In this document: positions 1-9,569 of the stretch, piece by piece
How positions within the stretch are numbered: the first letter of the stretch is position 1
How the letters are laid out: each line of letters starts with the position of its first letter
IMG/VR virus record: IMGVR_UViG_3300015242_000033
Coordinates: 1-35,687 of that record
Strand: one strand, 5' to 3'
Source: a virus
Length of the DNA: 35,687 bases
Notes under the pieces: model-generated
What the model was told of the DNA's origin: nothing
Databases searched by the model: none
What the model saw: only the letters and a program-made list of their open reading frames with translations
Translations under genes and position numbers: made by a program

Positions 1-404
1 ATTGAACTGGTCCAGCCAACGCACGCACCACTTTTGGGAGCAGACGGGGTTGTGATGGTAAATCCGCACGAACCTGCTGCTGCCGGTGCCGTGCAGTTTC
101 CAATCAGTTTGGTGTGGGAGTTCACCGTGAAGCCATTTACCGTAACAACGTCGCTGCCGTTAACGGTGACGGTCTTGTAATTGCCAACCGTCCCCGCTGG
201 GATAGACGGAGATTCATTGTACGTGCCTGCAAAGACTGTGCAAGTATCTCCCGCTACCATTGCGGTAGCACAGGCTTGGATTGTTGTATAGCCGCCACCA
301 CCTGCAGCCTTAACCGTACAGTTTGGCGACCCAATACAAGCAAAAGCCGAAATGGGCAATAGAAAAAGTATTAGGCTTCTAAGCATTAGAAGTGTTCTCT
401 TCAT
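1..404 (-). CDS. Secreted right-handed beta-helix-like protein, C-terminus cut by window edge
   Basis: The minus strand is open from an ATG at 404 to the window edge. The first residues form a typical Sec signal peptide: basic MKRT, a Leu/Ile-rich core, and an AFA cleavage site followed by Cys. The Cys is not in a strict lipobox, so lipoprotein status is doubtful. After it come GGGGYTTIQACATAMVAGDT and VFAGTYNE, the pattern that opens many right-handed parallel beta-helix proteins, then short Thr/Val/Asn beta repeats. It overlaps the upstream fibre-like gene by ATGA, so it is translationally coupled and probably belongs to the tail-fibre/spike module. Enzymatic activity (for example polysaccharide depolymerase) is possible, but no catalytic residue can be named from this part. 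Confidence 0.75.
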   Translation of the reverse strand, partial: MKRTLLMLRSLILFLLPISAFACIGSPNCTVKAAGGGGYTTIQACATAMVAGDTCTVFAGTYNESPSIPAGTVGNYKTVTVNGSDVVTVNGFTVNSHTKLIGNCTAPAAAGSCGFTITTPSAPKSGACVGWTSS

Positions 405-2515
405 AGAATACACTCCGTAAGAGAGATTTTCCCTGAGGCATCCGCAGTGTACCCTCCCCAATAAAAATCAAATCCTGTCGTGGTTGGCCCTTCCCCAGAC
501 ACGCCTGGCTGTAAAAGTGAAGGTTGCTGTGCGGTTGTGTCGGAGAGCGCAAATAGCGTGCCCACAAGATTGAGAACCAGCGGATTGGAGTTGACTACCC
601 GGCATACCGTCAGGAGATTGTACTGGGTAGATGTGTGTGTGCCACTCCCAGCGCTGCCAGCTACGATTGGTGTGCCGCCCTGTGCCGACGCTAACTCAAA
701 TTGACTCCCACTCAGTCCGGTAGAACTGACAAACAGAGGCGCGGTTGCTAGCACCGTAGCCACAACTACTGTACCGCTACATGTGGCCGTACCGCTGCTC
801 ATTGTTGCAGATGTAGGCGCGCTGGTATATCCAGAGCCTAAATTGGTAAATGAGAGATTAAATCCTCCAGGAAGAATGCCGGATGAATTTAGATAGACTA
901 CCGCCGTAGCCCCGCTACCTCCACCATTGAACGAACTGAGTACGCAGGTCTGCCCGACTGTTCCGCTTACGGTTGCGCCGCTGGTATAGGTACCGGAGGA
1001 CAACTGCACGTTGAAATTGGTAGGCAGGGTTCCTGTCGTCGTGAGTTCGACCGCTTGATTCGCCTTAAGCGAATTCGTAGCGGAGATAATAGGAGAGCCA
1101 TTCGTAAAGGTTACCGTCAGCGCTGCGTGGCCAATGTTCTCCTGAGCGTTGACCCGATAAGTCGCCCCGTTTATATAAGGCAGACACCCAATGGAGTTTC
1201 CCCCGTGACCCTCCAAATACAATCCGTTCTGGGCGCACGCTGTTCCGGCGTTGACGTGCATGTTTACATAATCTGTTCCGCCAGTGATTGCTCCTATCGC
1301 CCCACAGTCTTGAGTGCCGCCACTATTGCAGTTTGGAGTGGTATACCAGAAGCCGACTGATACAGACGGTCCAGCGCTTGGGATAGTCACGTTGGCGCTC
1401 CCGCAGGAAGTGGCTGTGCCAGCCCCATTCACCGTTGACGCACAGTGGAGCGTCAGGGCACCGGGATTTATGTAAGCCACATTTGCAGCTAAGACGGGTT
1501 CGGGCAAAGATGGAAACGCAGTAGTGTTTGAGCCAGTCATGGCAGCGGCAAGGCCAGTGGCGGTCCATACCCATCCCGCCGTACCGAAGGTGCTATTGCC
1601 AAGAGTAGTGCCGGTTGGTGTCACTCCATTAGATAAGCCGCTCATGTTGACGAACAGCGTTACGGGAAGCGCGGTAGAGGGAGTAGCTGCGCCGTTAATG
1701 GAGCCGATGAATCCCGTAGATGGGTTGAGATATTGACCGTTGACTTGATTCATTCCTCCGGCGTTTCCAGCAGGCACAATCCCATTCCATGTGCTAATAG
1801 CGTTGCTGGCTGGAGGAGGCGTACTTGAAGACTCCAGCGCAACAGTAGCAACCGCAAACGTTGAACTTTGCGAATAACTGAATTGCGGCGTGATTGCTCC
1901 GGCAGTCGTTTGAACTTTGGCCTCTTGTGATGCGGATTGACCACCTAAAGTAATAGCGAATCCCGTACCCGCCGTGTAGGTACCGGAGTTATTTCCACTA
2001 TCCACCATCATGCAAAGGATTAAGTCGCCGTTTACCGTTGTCGTCACTGCTGGACAACTTCTGGTACCTGAACCCGTTGTCGAAGTAGCAGCGCCCGATA
2101 CATCTACCGCCCCATTCCATCCCTGCCAATCTTGGACTGAAGATGTTAGTGAGATGGCGGAACCGCCCCAGTTCATCGTTATGGTACACGTCCCAGTGCT
2201 TGTAGCTTTTGTAATCCCAGAGATGGCCACCGAAGCGGCCATTGCGACCGAGCCACCAAAGGTATTGATGCTCCCGGTACACGCCCCTGAATCGGTAAGG
2301 GTGAGTGTTGACCCGGTGGACAAAGCCTGCCCGATGAAAGTAACCGCATCCCCGGATGTGACGCTGATCGTCTGATTCCTGATTGTGCTGCTACTGAAAC
2401 CAGACGCTTGACTGACGCAGGTATAGCCGGTGTACGCGGTGGAGGTGCAACCTTGCCCGAAGGCCGTCCCTGCGGCTCCCAGAAGCACCAATAGAGTTAG
2501 AAGTAGGCGTCTCAT
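401..2515 (-). CDS. Secreted beta-rich tail fibre/adhesin-like protein (704 aa)
   Basis: A 704-residue protein with a clear Sec signal peptide (MRRLLLTLLVLLGAAGTAFG, then Gln). The body is Ser/Thr/Gly/Ala-rich and low in charge. Residues about 45-230 look like one beta-sandwich domain ending in FAVATVALES. A Pro linker (about 232-236) leads to a fibre-like middle. Residues 465-628 carry a widespread phage-virion beta module (ALTVTFTNGS, TTTGTLPTNF, AGSAGSGTHT) that is split by an inserted Gly-rich domain containing GSGYTSAP. The likely role is host attachment or surface binding. The signal peptide is unusual for a virion protein, so a cell-surface product remains possible. It lies 3 bases after the 1583-residue fibre gene and overlaps the next gene by ATGA. 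Confidence 0.75.
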   Translation of the reverse strand: MRRLLLTLLVLLGAAGTAFGQGCTSTAYTGYTCVSQASGFSSSTIRNQTISVTSGDAVTFIGQALSTGSTLTLTDSGACTGSINTFGGSVAMAASVAISGITKATSTGTCTITMNWGGSAISLTSSVQDWQGWNGAVDVSGAATSTTGSGTRSCPAVTTTVNGDLILCMMVDSGNNSGTYTAGTGFAITLGGQSASQEAKVQTTAGAITPQFSYSQSSTFAVATVALESSSTPPPASNAISTWNGIVPAGNAGGMNQVNGQYLNPSTGFIGSINGAATPSTALPVTLFVNMSGLSNGVTPTGTTLGNSTFGTAGWVWTATGLAAAMTGSNTTAFPSLPEPVLAANVAYINPGALTLHCASTVNGAGTATSCGSANVTIPSAGPSVSVGFWYTTPNCNSGGTQDCGAIGAITGGTDYVNMHVNAGTACAQNGLYLEGHGGNSIGCLPYINGATYRVNAQENIGHAALTVTFTNGSPIISATNSLKANQAVELTTTGTLPTNFNVQLSSGTYTSGATVSGTVGQTCVLSSFNGGGSGATAVVYLNSSGILPGGFNLSFTNLGSGYTSAPTSATMSSGTATCSGTVVVATVLATAPLFVSSTGLSGSQFELASAQGGTPIVAGSAGSGTHTSTQYNLLTVCRVVNSNPLVLNLVGTLFALSDTTAQQPSLLQPGVSGEGPTTTGFDFYWGGYTADASGKISLTECIL

Positions 2516-2518
2516 GGA

Positions 2519-5500
2519 CTATTGCACCGTCGCCACATCAGGCGAGATTGTGACTAAGATGGCCGTGGTGGATGTCGCCACTCCGATACGCTGCACAAAA
2601 TGTCCACTGGAACCAGCGCCAGAAGCAGGATTGGTCTGTGTCAACGCACCGCTAGTAGCGTCCGAAACATAAATAGCTTGGCCAGCCGTGAATCCGCTCA
2701 ATCCGGTCACTGGGCCACTGAACACGCACACTGTTGCTGAGGACGCCACGCAATAAGCCGGGTTCGTCACTAGTGTTGGGACGATGGTTAGCGTTTGTGT
2801 ACCGCTGCCGGCCGAACCCGCCGAAACCGCAGACCCTCCGTAGGTCGCGCTAACGGTGAAAGGGCTGCCGGTTGTTATGACGTAGTAGGTTGTGGCAGTA
2901 GAGAAGTTCGTCGGCAGACTCCCGGTAGTCTGGAACTGCACCGCAGCGCCAACAATCAGTGTGTTGCCTACCGAGGCGATGTTAGCGCTTCCATTTGTAA
3001 ACGTCACCGTAAGCGCTGAAGGGATTCCGTAAGCATTTGCCGGAGTGAGTGTGCCGCCAATGTTATAATAAGCGTTTCCAGTTGTCAGGCCACTTCCACT
3101 AAGGGCACCTCCACTGCCCGCATTTGCCAACACAAAGGCATCTGTAGCAATCTTAGTCGTGTTGTCGCCTGCGGTTTGCGTGGTGGCTGTTGTTCCATTA
3201 GGAATCGCTGTGGTTCCCGTGCAGAGCACGTTGCTAGATACTACGGAAGTCAAAACCAAATTGTTGGTAGAGGGAGTGGCTGCGAACGGGCAGCCAATGG
3301 AGTCTGCGTTGTTGGCGTAAAAGTGGATGTTCTTGTTCGTAGTATCAATGCCGAAGTGCGATGTCGCGCTAGCCGTGAATCCGGCTGCTGTGGGAATCTT
3401 CCAAGTACCTGCTGAGAAGTCCTGTAGAAACGCGCCGTATGTATTGGCTTGGTCGGTGGAAACTGTCGTTGCTGGCAAATCAGCCTTACCGATGGACACG
3501 AAACTGGCCGTTCCTGTTGAGCCTGTATTATTCCCCCAAAACTTATGCGCCAATGTGGTAGCGCAAGGAGTTAATGTAACGGAACCAGTTGAGCCGATAT
3601 TGCAGAACAATCCTGCATCTCCCGTCACACCAGATACTGTACCAGCACCTCCGCAACTGAATACTCCAGCCACGATAGTGAGGGCTGTCGTGCAACTAGC
3701 GGGGAATGCCTCATAGGTAGGCACGCGATAGATGAAATAATCAACACCGTTCGAGTAATGCGGCGCGGCCCAATTCGATGGAATTAGAAGCGAAGTTCCC
3801 CCGTTAAGATTAAACCCGCTGGAATTCTCCGTCACCGCCCCCGCACCACGATTCCAGATGATGTACGGCATGTTGAAACCAAATCCAGTTGTGGATGGAT
3901 TGACTGCCGTATAGGTCTGCGCTCCAGCGTTCGTCGCGGTAATTACCGTTCCACGGTCATTCCAGTAGTTCGCCGCGCCGATAGTATAGGTTGTACCTAC
4001 TTGTGGATTCACTGGCACGCCTGGAAGTGGGCATGTCGGAGAAACAGCGGCGCTAGTAGGTGTTAGATACCCGCAAACATAATTACCGGGAGAAGTTGGC
4101 GCATTGAAGCCAGCAAGTGTCGCTGGAATACCGCCGCCATTATACTGAAGGGCATTGGTCGTGCCTCCAGGACTCGCCGCACCACCACCTCCAATCCCAT
4201 AAGCATAAGCGTTTCCATTTTTAAGAAATACGTGCATCCCTTGATTGTTAGGAATGATAATGTCGCCAGTTGCCCCATTCCCGTGCAACGTTCCAGCGCT
4301 TGGATGCAGTGTGGTAGTTCCCGTTTCGCTATATGCGTCCCATCCCTGCCCATCGCCGAGCGTGGTATCCACCGTGAAGGTGAGCGTGGCCTGCGCGTTC
4401 ACGATGCCTTCGTTGGCAGCTAACGTATGATTCGCAATGTAATTTATTGCCGTTTGCCTGATGCTAGGAACCCGAACCGTCACAACATTTCCACTCTTGC
4501 CGATCACGGTCAGATTCATGTTCTGCCCGATTTGCGTTCCGGGACTCAAGCCACTTAGGAATACCGAACCGAGAAATGGGCTGCCGCTGATTAGCGGTTG
4601 ATTCGCACTCGGAAGATTCCCGCCTTCGATTATGATGTCAGCATTCGTGGTGGCGTTCAAAGGCCCGAGATTCACCAATAGTGGAGCGGGACCAGTATCG
4701 TTTACAGCTTGGCTAATTTTGAATGCACCGCCCGTGTTTCCAACCGTAGCCGGAGTGACCATAACAATCGGCATGATGTTGCCCTGGCACTCTTCTCCCA
4801 TGTGGAAGTTGCCGAACAATCCAGAGGCAAAGGGAACGAAGGAATATCCTCTAGCGTAGCAACTTACGTAATCGAAATCCCATTCAAGACTGAATTTCGT
4901 AGCAAAAATGGGAGTCGCCGTGCGCCCAACGGTTACATTGTCAGGTCCACCTGCCCACGAAGTCTTCCGCATACTGCCGCCGAATCCACCGGCCACACTC
5001 GATTGGTAGTCATAGAAGGCGATGCTCATGTAATCGTTAGTGATGTTCGTGAAAAAGTTATCGTCTTCAAAAACCTGGGCCGCGTTCATTTGAGCGTTGA
5101 AGACACCGACGCCACCGTTGGTAGTCAGGTTAACGGATACTTTGTTCAAACCACCCGCGCTCTTAACCCAGATGCCGGGGTTTGCACCTTGAATCATAAT
5201 TGGGATGTGGACGCGGGTTGCGTTTGGAGGTTGGTTCATTCTCGCGGCGGAATTATCCGTTCCATACCAATTTCCGGTCAGTTGGAGCGTATCTCCCAAA
5301 CACACTTCCCCATCCTGAATAACCGCGTTAACCGAAGCCACGATGTAGCTGCTGGTCACAAAACAATAGTTCCCCGTACCAGAATTTTCTACCACCGCTG
5401 GAAACCGAATCGTGCCACCGGCTCCCGTGATGCTTGTTGAGTTTATAGCAGCCAAAGTTGCCAAAATTGCGGGTGCATTGTCGAATCTTGATGCTGCCGA

Positions 5501-7270
5501 TGCTACGCTCGTAGAAGCGTTATTTGCTAGAGTTAATGCAGTACCAACAATGTTTGTGATGGTCGTTACGAGCGTGTCATTCGTTGGCGTTCCAGAAGGT
5601 GTCGTTGGCACGAACCACGGACGAGGACCACTATCCATCATCGGAGAACCATAATCGTCAAAGGTATTGTAGGTTGGGTCGGTGTAGCCTAAGTTGGCTA
5701 GAAGGCTCATCTGCAAGAAGGCCATTGAGCCTGCCGTGCGCCCGTAAATGGCGTATTGGGTTCCGCCCGCTCCCGGCGCTGGCAGCACAACGTGATTACA
5801 CAGCCAGTAGGAAACCGTGCCGCCTGTAACTGTCGTTGTTGAGATACTACGCGAAGCATCAACTCCGCTCGTGTAAGTAAAATGTGTCCCGTCAACAACA
5901 GATGTGACAATCTTCCATCCACCGAATTCAGCATCATCCGTACTTCCTTTTAGAACGACCATGCAACCAGCAGCCAGATTCGCCGTAGAACCAACTGTTG
6001 CCGTGAAAACATTGGTTGTTCCACTCGCGCTGCTTGTCCATGCGGTGCTATTTGCGCCGAGCGTGGCATTCCCGGTAGATGTGGTTCCGTTAGGAGATGC
6101 TGCTGTTAAACCTTGTCCCTGATCGCGTAAGGCTGCTGAATAAGCATAAGGCGTGCTGCCTGCACCAGCAGGCACCGTAAAACCCAACCCGGTAGGTCCC
6201 GCCGCGCAACTAGGTGTCACGGTCGGAGCGGTTGGCGTGGTCATTGTTTGGGCAGCACCAGCACCGGGGATAGCGAACCCATCTCCAATCTGTAGTCCTG
6301 TATTGGCACTTATAACGGCGGCGCTCGTACCCGAAGTGATGGTCGTCGTCGGTGAAGGAATTGCCGAAGGATTAATCGCCCGAGCGCCGAATCTACGAAT
6401 GTCTACGCCACCTGGATTTGGGCCACGGGCCACTAAATCCGCTACTGGTAAATTACCATTGGCGGCAGTGAATTGATTGCTGGTATCCACTGTCAGGCAA
6501 ACATCCCCTGTATTTGCAGCATTTCTCCAGCAGTCGCCCGATTCATTGTTTGCCATTCTCACTGTTCCGCTGGTAGCGGATGGACTAGCAGCGCTAATGA
6601 ATGGAGCTGTAGCGGAACCAGTTGTCACAGTACAAGTGGAACCCAAAGCACACGCCTGTCCATTCACAGTCGTTGACGCGGGGACGGAAGAAGTGACCGT
6701 ATTCGATGTCGCTGCCAACGGAACTTGTCCCGCTGTCATACCAGAAATATTGTTACCGCCTCCACCGCTGATTAAAACCCATATTGTACCGTTCCATTGG
6801 CATAATTCGCGGATTGCACCACCACCGCCATTACAATTAAGCCCCGTTCCATCCGTGACGATGGCCAAAGCATTCGTGACTGGCGAAACAGGCAAACCAG
6901 CGAAAGTGGATGTCGTACCGGAACAGGAGCTATTCAAATTGCAAGGCACGCTGATGATGAAAGGTCCGCTAGATACAACGCCCGTTCCTGTAACTGTGTA
7001 AACATAGTTGTTCGGCAAAGCCCAAAAGCCCCAGTTGCCCAATGAATCGGACTTCGTGGGATTGGTCATTGGGATGGAAAGTCCAGGGTCAGAAAATAGA
7101 TTGATGGGCGATTGGCAAGGAATTCCTGTAGAACCATACGCGCAAACGGTAATTTGGGCACCCGCCAATGGGCGGCCTGTTGAGCCAAGCAAGATATTCT
7201 GATATTGGCTGCCTTGAGCAAAAAGTACGCTCGGGAACAGGATTGCCAGAAAGAGTAGTAGTTTCTTCAT
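2519..7270 (-). CDS. Giant tail fibre/spike protein with signal peptide and beta-helix (1583 aa)
   Basis: The largest gene in the window. Residues 1-19 are a Sec signal peptide (MKKLLLFLAILFPSVLFAQG). Residues 25-110 resemble the carboxypeptidase-regulatory-like or fibre N-terminal fold (GRPLAGAQITVCAYG, LFSDPGLSIPMTNP, DSLGNWGFWALP). PGGVDIRRFGAR at 287-298 and DNAPAILATLAA with GAGGTIRFP at 597-624 are the two halves of a pectate-lyase-superfamily beta-helix entry, separated by about 300 inserted residues. The C-terminal third has common fibre modules: AHKFWGNNTGSTGTASFV, TATTQTAGDNTTKIATDAFV, the LPTNF module, and a last TGLSGFTAGQAIYVSDAT domain. The probable role is receptor binding or polysaccharide recognition. 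It is coupled by ATGA to the upstream 341-residue gene. Confidence 0.8.
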   Translation of the reverse strand: MKKLLLFLAILFPSVLFAQGSQYQNILLGSTGRPLAGAQITVCAYGSTGIPCQSPINLFSDPGLSIPMTNPTKSDSLGNWGFWALPNNYVYTVTGTGVVSSGPFIISVPCNLNSSCSGTTSTFAGLPVSPVTNALAIVTDGTGLNCNGGGGAIRELCQWNGTIWVLISGGGGNNISGMTAGQVPLAATSNTVTSSVPASTTVNGQACALGSTCTVTTGSATAPFISAASPSATSGTVRMANNESGDCWRNAANTGDVCLTVDTSNQFTAANGNLPVADLVARGPNPGGVDIRRFGARAINPSAIPSPTTTITSGTSAAVISANTGLQIGDGFAIPGAGAAQTMTTPTAPTVTPSCAAGPTGLGFTVPAGAGSTPYAYSAALRDQGQGLTAASPNGTTSTGNATLGANSTAWTSSASGTTNVFTATVGSTANLAAGCMVVLKGSTDDAEFGGWKIVTSVVDGTHFTYTSGVDASRSISTTTVTGGTVSYWLCNHVVLPAPGAGGTQYAIYGRTAGSMAFLQMSLLANLGYTDPTYNTFDDYGSPMMDSGPRPWFVPTTPSGTPTNDTLVTTITNIVGTALTLANNASTSVASAASRFDNAPAILATLAAINSTSITGAGGTIRFPAVVENSGTGNYCFVTSSYIVASVNAVIQDGEVCLGDTLQLTGNWYGTDNSAARMNQPPNATRVHIPIMIQGANPGIWVKSAGGLNKVSVNLTTNGGVGVFNAQMNAAQVFEDDNFFTNITNDYMSIAFYDYQSSVAGGFGGSMRKTSWAGGPDNVTVGRTATPIFATKFSLEWDFDYVSCYARGYSFVPFASGLFGNFHMGEECQGNIMPIVMVTPATVGNTGGAFKISQAVNDTGPAPLLVNLGPLNATTNADIIIEGGNLPSANQPLISGSPFLGSVFLSGLSPGTQIGQNMNLTVIGKSGNVVTVRVPSIRQTAINYIANHTLAANEGIVNAQATLTFTVDTTLGDGQGWDAYSETGTTTLHPSAGTLHGNGATGDIIIPNNQGMHVFLKNGNAYAYGIGGGGAASPGGTTNALQYNGGGIPATLAGFNAPTSPGNYVCGYLTPTSAAVSPTCPLPGVPVNPQVGTTYTIGAANYWNDRGTVITATNAGAQTYTAVNPSTTGFGFNMPYIIWNRGAGAVTENSSGFNLNGGTSLLIPSNWAAPHYSNGVDYFIYRVPTYEAFPASCTTALTIVAGVFSCGGAGTVSGVTGDAGLFCNIGSTGSVTLTPCATTLAHKFWGNNTGSTGTASFVSIGKADLPATTVSTDQANTYGAFLQDFSAGTWKIPTAAGFTASATSHFGIDTTNKNIHFYANNADSIGCPFAATPSTNNLVLTSVVSSNVLCTGTTAIPNGTTATTQTAGDNTTKIATDAFVLANAGSGGALSGSGLTTGNAYYNIGGTLTPANAYGIPSALTVTFTNGSANIASVGNTLIVGAAVQFQTTGSLPTNFSTATTYYVITTGSPFTVSATYGGSAVSAGSAGSGTQTLTIVPTLVTNPAYCVASSATVCVFSGPVTGLSGFTAGQAIYVSDATSGALTQTNPASGAGSSGHFVQRIGVATSTTAILVTISPDVATVQ

Positions 7271-8292
7271 TGGTTAAATTTCTTTCCCATTCTTTCTTGC
7301 AAAGTTAGTTTCTTGCTGGTTGCTCCACGGGCAGCATGGTACGTGCCTGCATCGCTGGCTTCTGGCCGCAAAATATCCATCTGTCGTTCGTAAGTCGCCC
7401 AATCTTCAGGAGTGCCGATAAGCGGCCTGAGCGGTTGCGGGAAGGTAGTAGATTCCGAGCGTGAACGAGCAGTGTCGCTGTAAGGTTTTGTACCGCGATT
7501 AAAGATAGCATTCTGTTCAGCGCCAGAACGAGAATAGAAATCCTCGGTGGATGGGAAAGGCGCTCCCGATTCTATTGGTGTGCGTTTTGGCAAGAAAGCA
7601 TCGGCTAGCGTAGGCCCTAGAGCACCACCAACTAATCCAGCTTCCCACTTAGCCGCAGGAGATAAGGCCATCCCTCCAATGAATCCGCCAACTCTAGCGA
7701 CATTCCTCGTTCCCGGAGTTAAAGCATTTGATGGAGTCCGTACACGTTCTGCAATCGCCGGAGTGATTGCGTCTCTAGCGGCTGCCACTTTACTTGGTGC
7801 TTCTGCCCCTCCAAGAATTGTGGATGTTGCTCCCAATACTTGTCCCGGACTTTTTTCCTTTATACCCTGCTCAAGATTAGAGGTCATGCCATGAATCGGA
7901 TTTACCGCATTGAATGGGTCCTTGAGCACACTTCCTGCAAAATTCACAACCCCAGAAAGCATTTGCCCACCTGTTTCTAACGCTCCCGATAGTTGTCCTC
8001 CATTATCTTCCGCCGCCGCTATTTTGTTGGCATCTAGTCCCATTCCTTTAGCGACTTGCATCCCGAAAGCTCTACCGGGAAGATATTTTGATTTTACTGA
8101 TGGTTGTAATGCTCCGGGCAAAGGTGCTCGTGGAACGGATGGACGATTAGCTACCTGTTGCGCCTCAGTTTGCTTGAAAGCATCAGGAAAATCTTTCGAA
8201 ATGGCTGCCTGAATATCCTCATCCTTCGCGTTTGCAGCGAACTTGCCGTAACTCCCATCTGGCAGCTTTATGTACTGAACATCATCAGCCAT
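7267..8292 (-). CDS. Candidate internal virion/ejection protein (341 aa)
   Basis: The N-terminus (VQYIKLPDGSYGKFAANA, then DEDIQAAISKDFP) matches a small domain that I recall on several phage virion-associated proteins. The rest is Ala/Gly/Pro-rich with amphipathic stretches (about 95-230) that could insert into a membrane, and a basic, polar C-terminus. No enzymatic motif is visible. Its place between Gln-rich internal-virion-like genes and the fibre genes is where short-tailed phages keep ejection proteins, so that role is inferred. It overlaps the upstream gene by TAATG and the downstream fibre gene by ATGA. Confidence 0.6.
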   Translation of the reverse strand: MADDVQYIKLPDGSYGKFAANAKDEDIQAAISKDFPDAFKQTEAQQVANRPSVPRAPLPGALQPSVKSKYLPGRAFGMQVAKGMGLDANKIAAAEDNGGQLSGALETGGQMLSGVVNFAGSVLKDPFNAVNPIHGMTSNLEQGIKEKSPGQVLGATSTILGGAEAPSKVAAARDAITPAIAERVRTPSNALTPGTRNVARVGGFIGGMALSPAAKWEAGLVGGALGPTLADAFLPKRTPIESGAPFPSTEDFYSRSGAEQNAIFNRGTKPYSDTARSRSESTTFPQPLRPLIGTPEDWATYERQMDILRPEASDAGTYHAARGATSKKLTLQERMGKKFNQ

Positions 8293-9563
8293 TATTGCTT
8301 TCCTAGATTCGTGTAGTCTCTAACTTTTGCTCCCGGTGGTGGTGCGTTACTTCCGCCCTGTGATGGAACTGCCCCACTCTTTTTCCCGTAGGTATAAGCC
8401 GCATCCTCGATTTGCTGTAAGGCATCATCCAGATTGGAAAGTTTGTCGTGGATGAGCTTGTCGCTATCCACCCATACGTTAGGCAAATGCTTCATAGCTA
8501 GATTCAATGCCTGTACCGCTCGGCTCGAACCTTTCAGGACGCGTGCAGCACCTTGTACGCGGGTCAATTCCAACTTGGCTATAGTATCGGCGGCATCCCC
8601 AGCCTGAGTGCTGATGCCGATTGCATACTTAGCTCTATCTCCAGCATGTTTGAATGGCGTATTGTCGCCCTTCGTAGCATCAAATTGCTGCATCAATTCC
8701 TGAATCTGGTCGTGGACTGGCGCCGTCTCCATCAAAGTCTTTTGGGCTGTTGGGCCGAGAGCCTCTCCATCCTGAGCTAATTTCTGCGTTCTTAGGCCAA
8801 TGCCTTGCTTCCGCAAAGCGAGGGATTTGGCAGCTAAATCTCCCCTTTGGGCTAGTGTCTGTTTGGCAAGGTTTAGTTTCTGCTGGTTATTGAGAACGGC
8901 TGCCTGAGATGCCGCTGTCTTTTGGTTGGTGTTGGCTACACCTGCGCTTTGCTGGGCAGACATTTCTTCCTGTGTAAGTGGCCGCGTCCCGCTTAGATTC
9001 CCATTCTCATCCCAGTCACCAGCAAGCCCTTTGGCTCTGAGCGTAGATTCAATCTGATTTTGTTTTTGCTGCTGGGCAGTGTCTAATTTATTCTGTGCCA
9101 TTGCTTGGCGGCCACCACCGTACCAATCTGCCTGATTGTTACGTAAGCGATTTAGCGTATTTTGATTCTCCATCTGACGGCCCATGTTCAACTGATTGCC
9201 AAGTAGTTCCTCTTGTTGCATCAATGGCTGAATCGCCCGTTGCCGCTGATAATCACCCGTGATTACGGAACCTAGTTGCGGATTCCGGCGAGATACAAGA
9301 GCACCAAGTAATGCCCGTGGAGTGCTGACTGGATTAGGCTGTAGAGCTGCTCTTAGTTTTGCCCCTGTATCCAGATAATCCTGATACTCGTTCGTTCCTT
9401 GCAGGCTTGGCTGGACACGCGGTGATGTTGGCGCGATAGCCCCTGAATAGTCCGTCCTGCCACCAATGTCCGGCGCTGGTCCCATGTCCGAAGCATCATC
9501 TATCGGATAGCTGAAGTTTTGCTTCCGTGCGCCGCTAAAGAAGTTTGCAGGTAGTATCGGCAT
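8292..9563 (-). CDS. Gln-rich coiled-coil internal virion-like protein (423 aa)
   Basis: The first 60 residues are irregular and Pro/Gly-rich. Residues about 95-290 are dominated by Gln, Asn, Ala, Leu and Lys with long helical or coiled-coil character (for example QQKQNQIESTLRAKG and NNQQKLNLAKQTLAQR). The end is Gly/Pro-rich. The composition resembles internal core or ejection proteins of short-tailed phages more than a soluble enzyme. It sits in a run of three similar genes downstream of the nozzle-like gene. No homologue can be named with certainty. It is separated by 6 bases from the upstream 78-residue gene. Confidence 0.6.
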   Translation of the reverse strand: MPILPANFFSGARKQNFSYPIDDASDMGPAPDIGGRTDYSGAIAPTSPRVQPSLQGTNEYQDYLDTGAKLRAALQPNPVSTPRALLGALVSRRNPQLGSVITGDYQRQRAIQPLMQQEELLGNQLNMGRQMENQNTLNRLRNNQADWYGGGRQAMAQNKLDTAQQQKQNQIESTLRAKGLAGDWDENGNLSGTRPLTQEEMSAQQSAGVANTNQKTAASQAAVLNNQQKLNLAKQTLAQRGDLAAKSLALRKQGIGLRTQKLAQDGEALGPTAQKTLMETAPVHDQIQELMQQFDATKGDNTPFKHAGDRAKYAIGISTQAGDAADTIAKLELTRVQGAARVLKGSSRAVQALNLAMKHLPNVWVDSDKLIHDKLSNLDDALQQIEDAAYTYGKKSGAVPSQGGSNAPPPGAKVRDYTNLGKQ

Positions 9564-9569
9564 AAATTC

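Noticed and set aside
4709-5440. Plus-strand 243-residue open frame opposite the giant fibre gene
   Set aside because: It is antisense to a strong coding gene, has no ribosome-binding site or protein-like composition, and lies in a block with no plus-strand genes.
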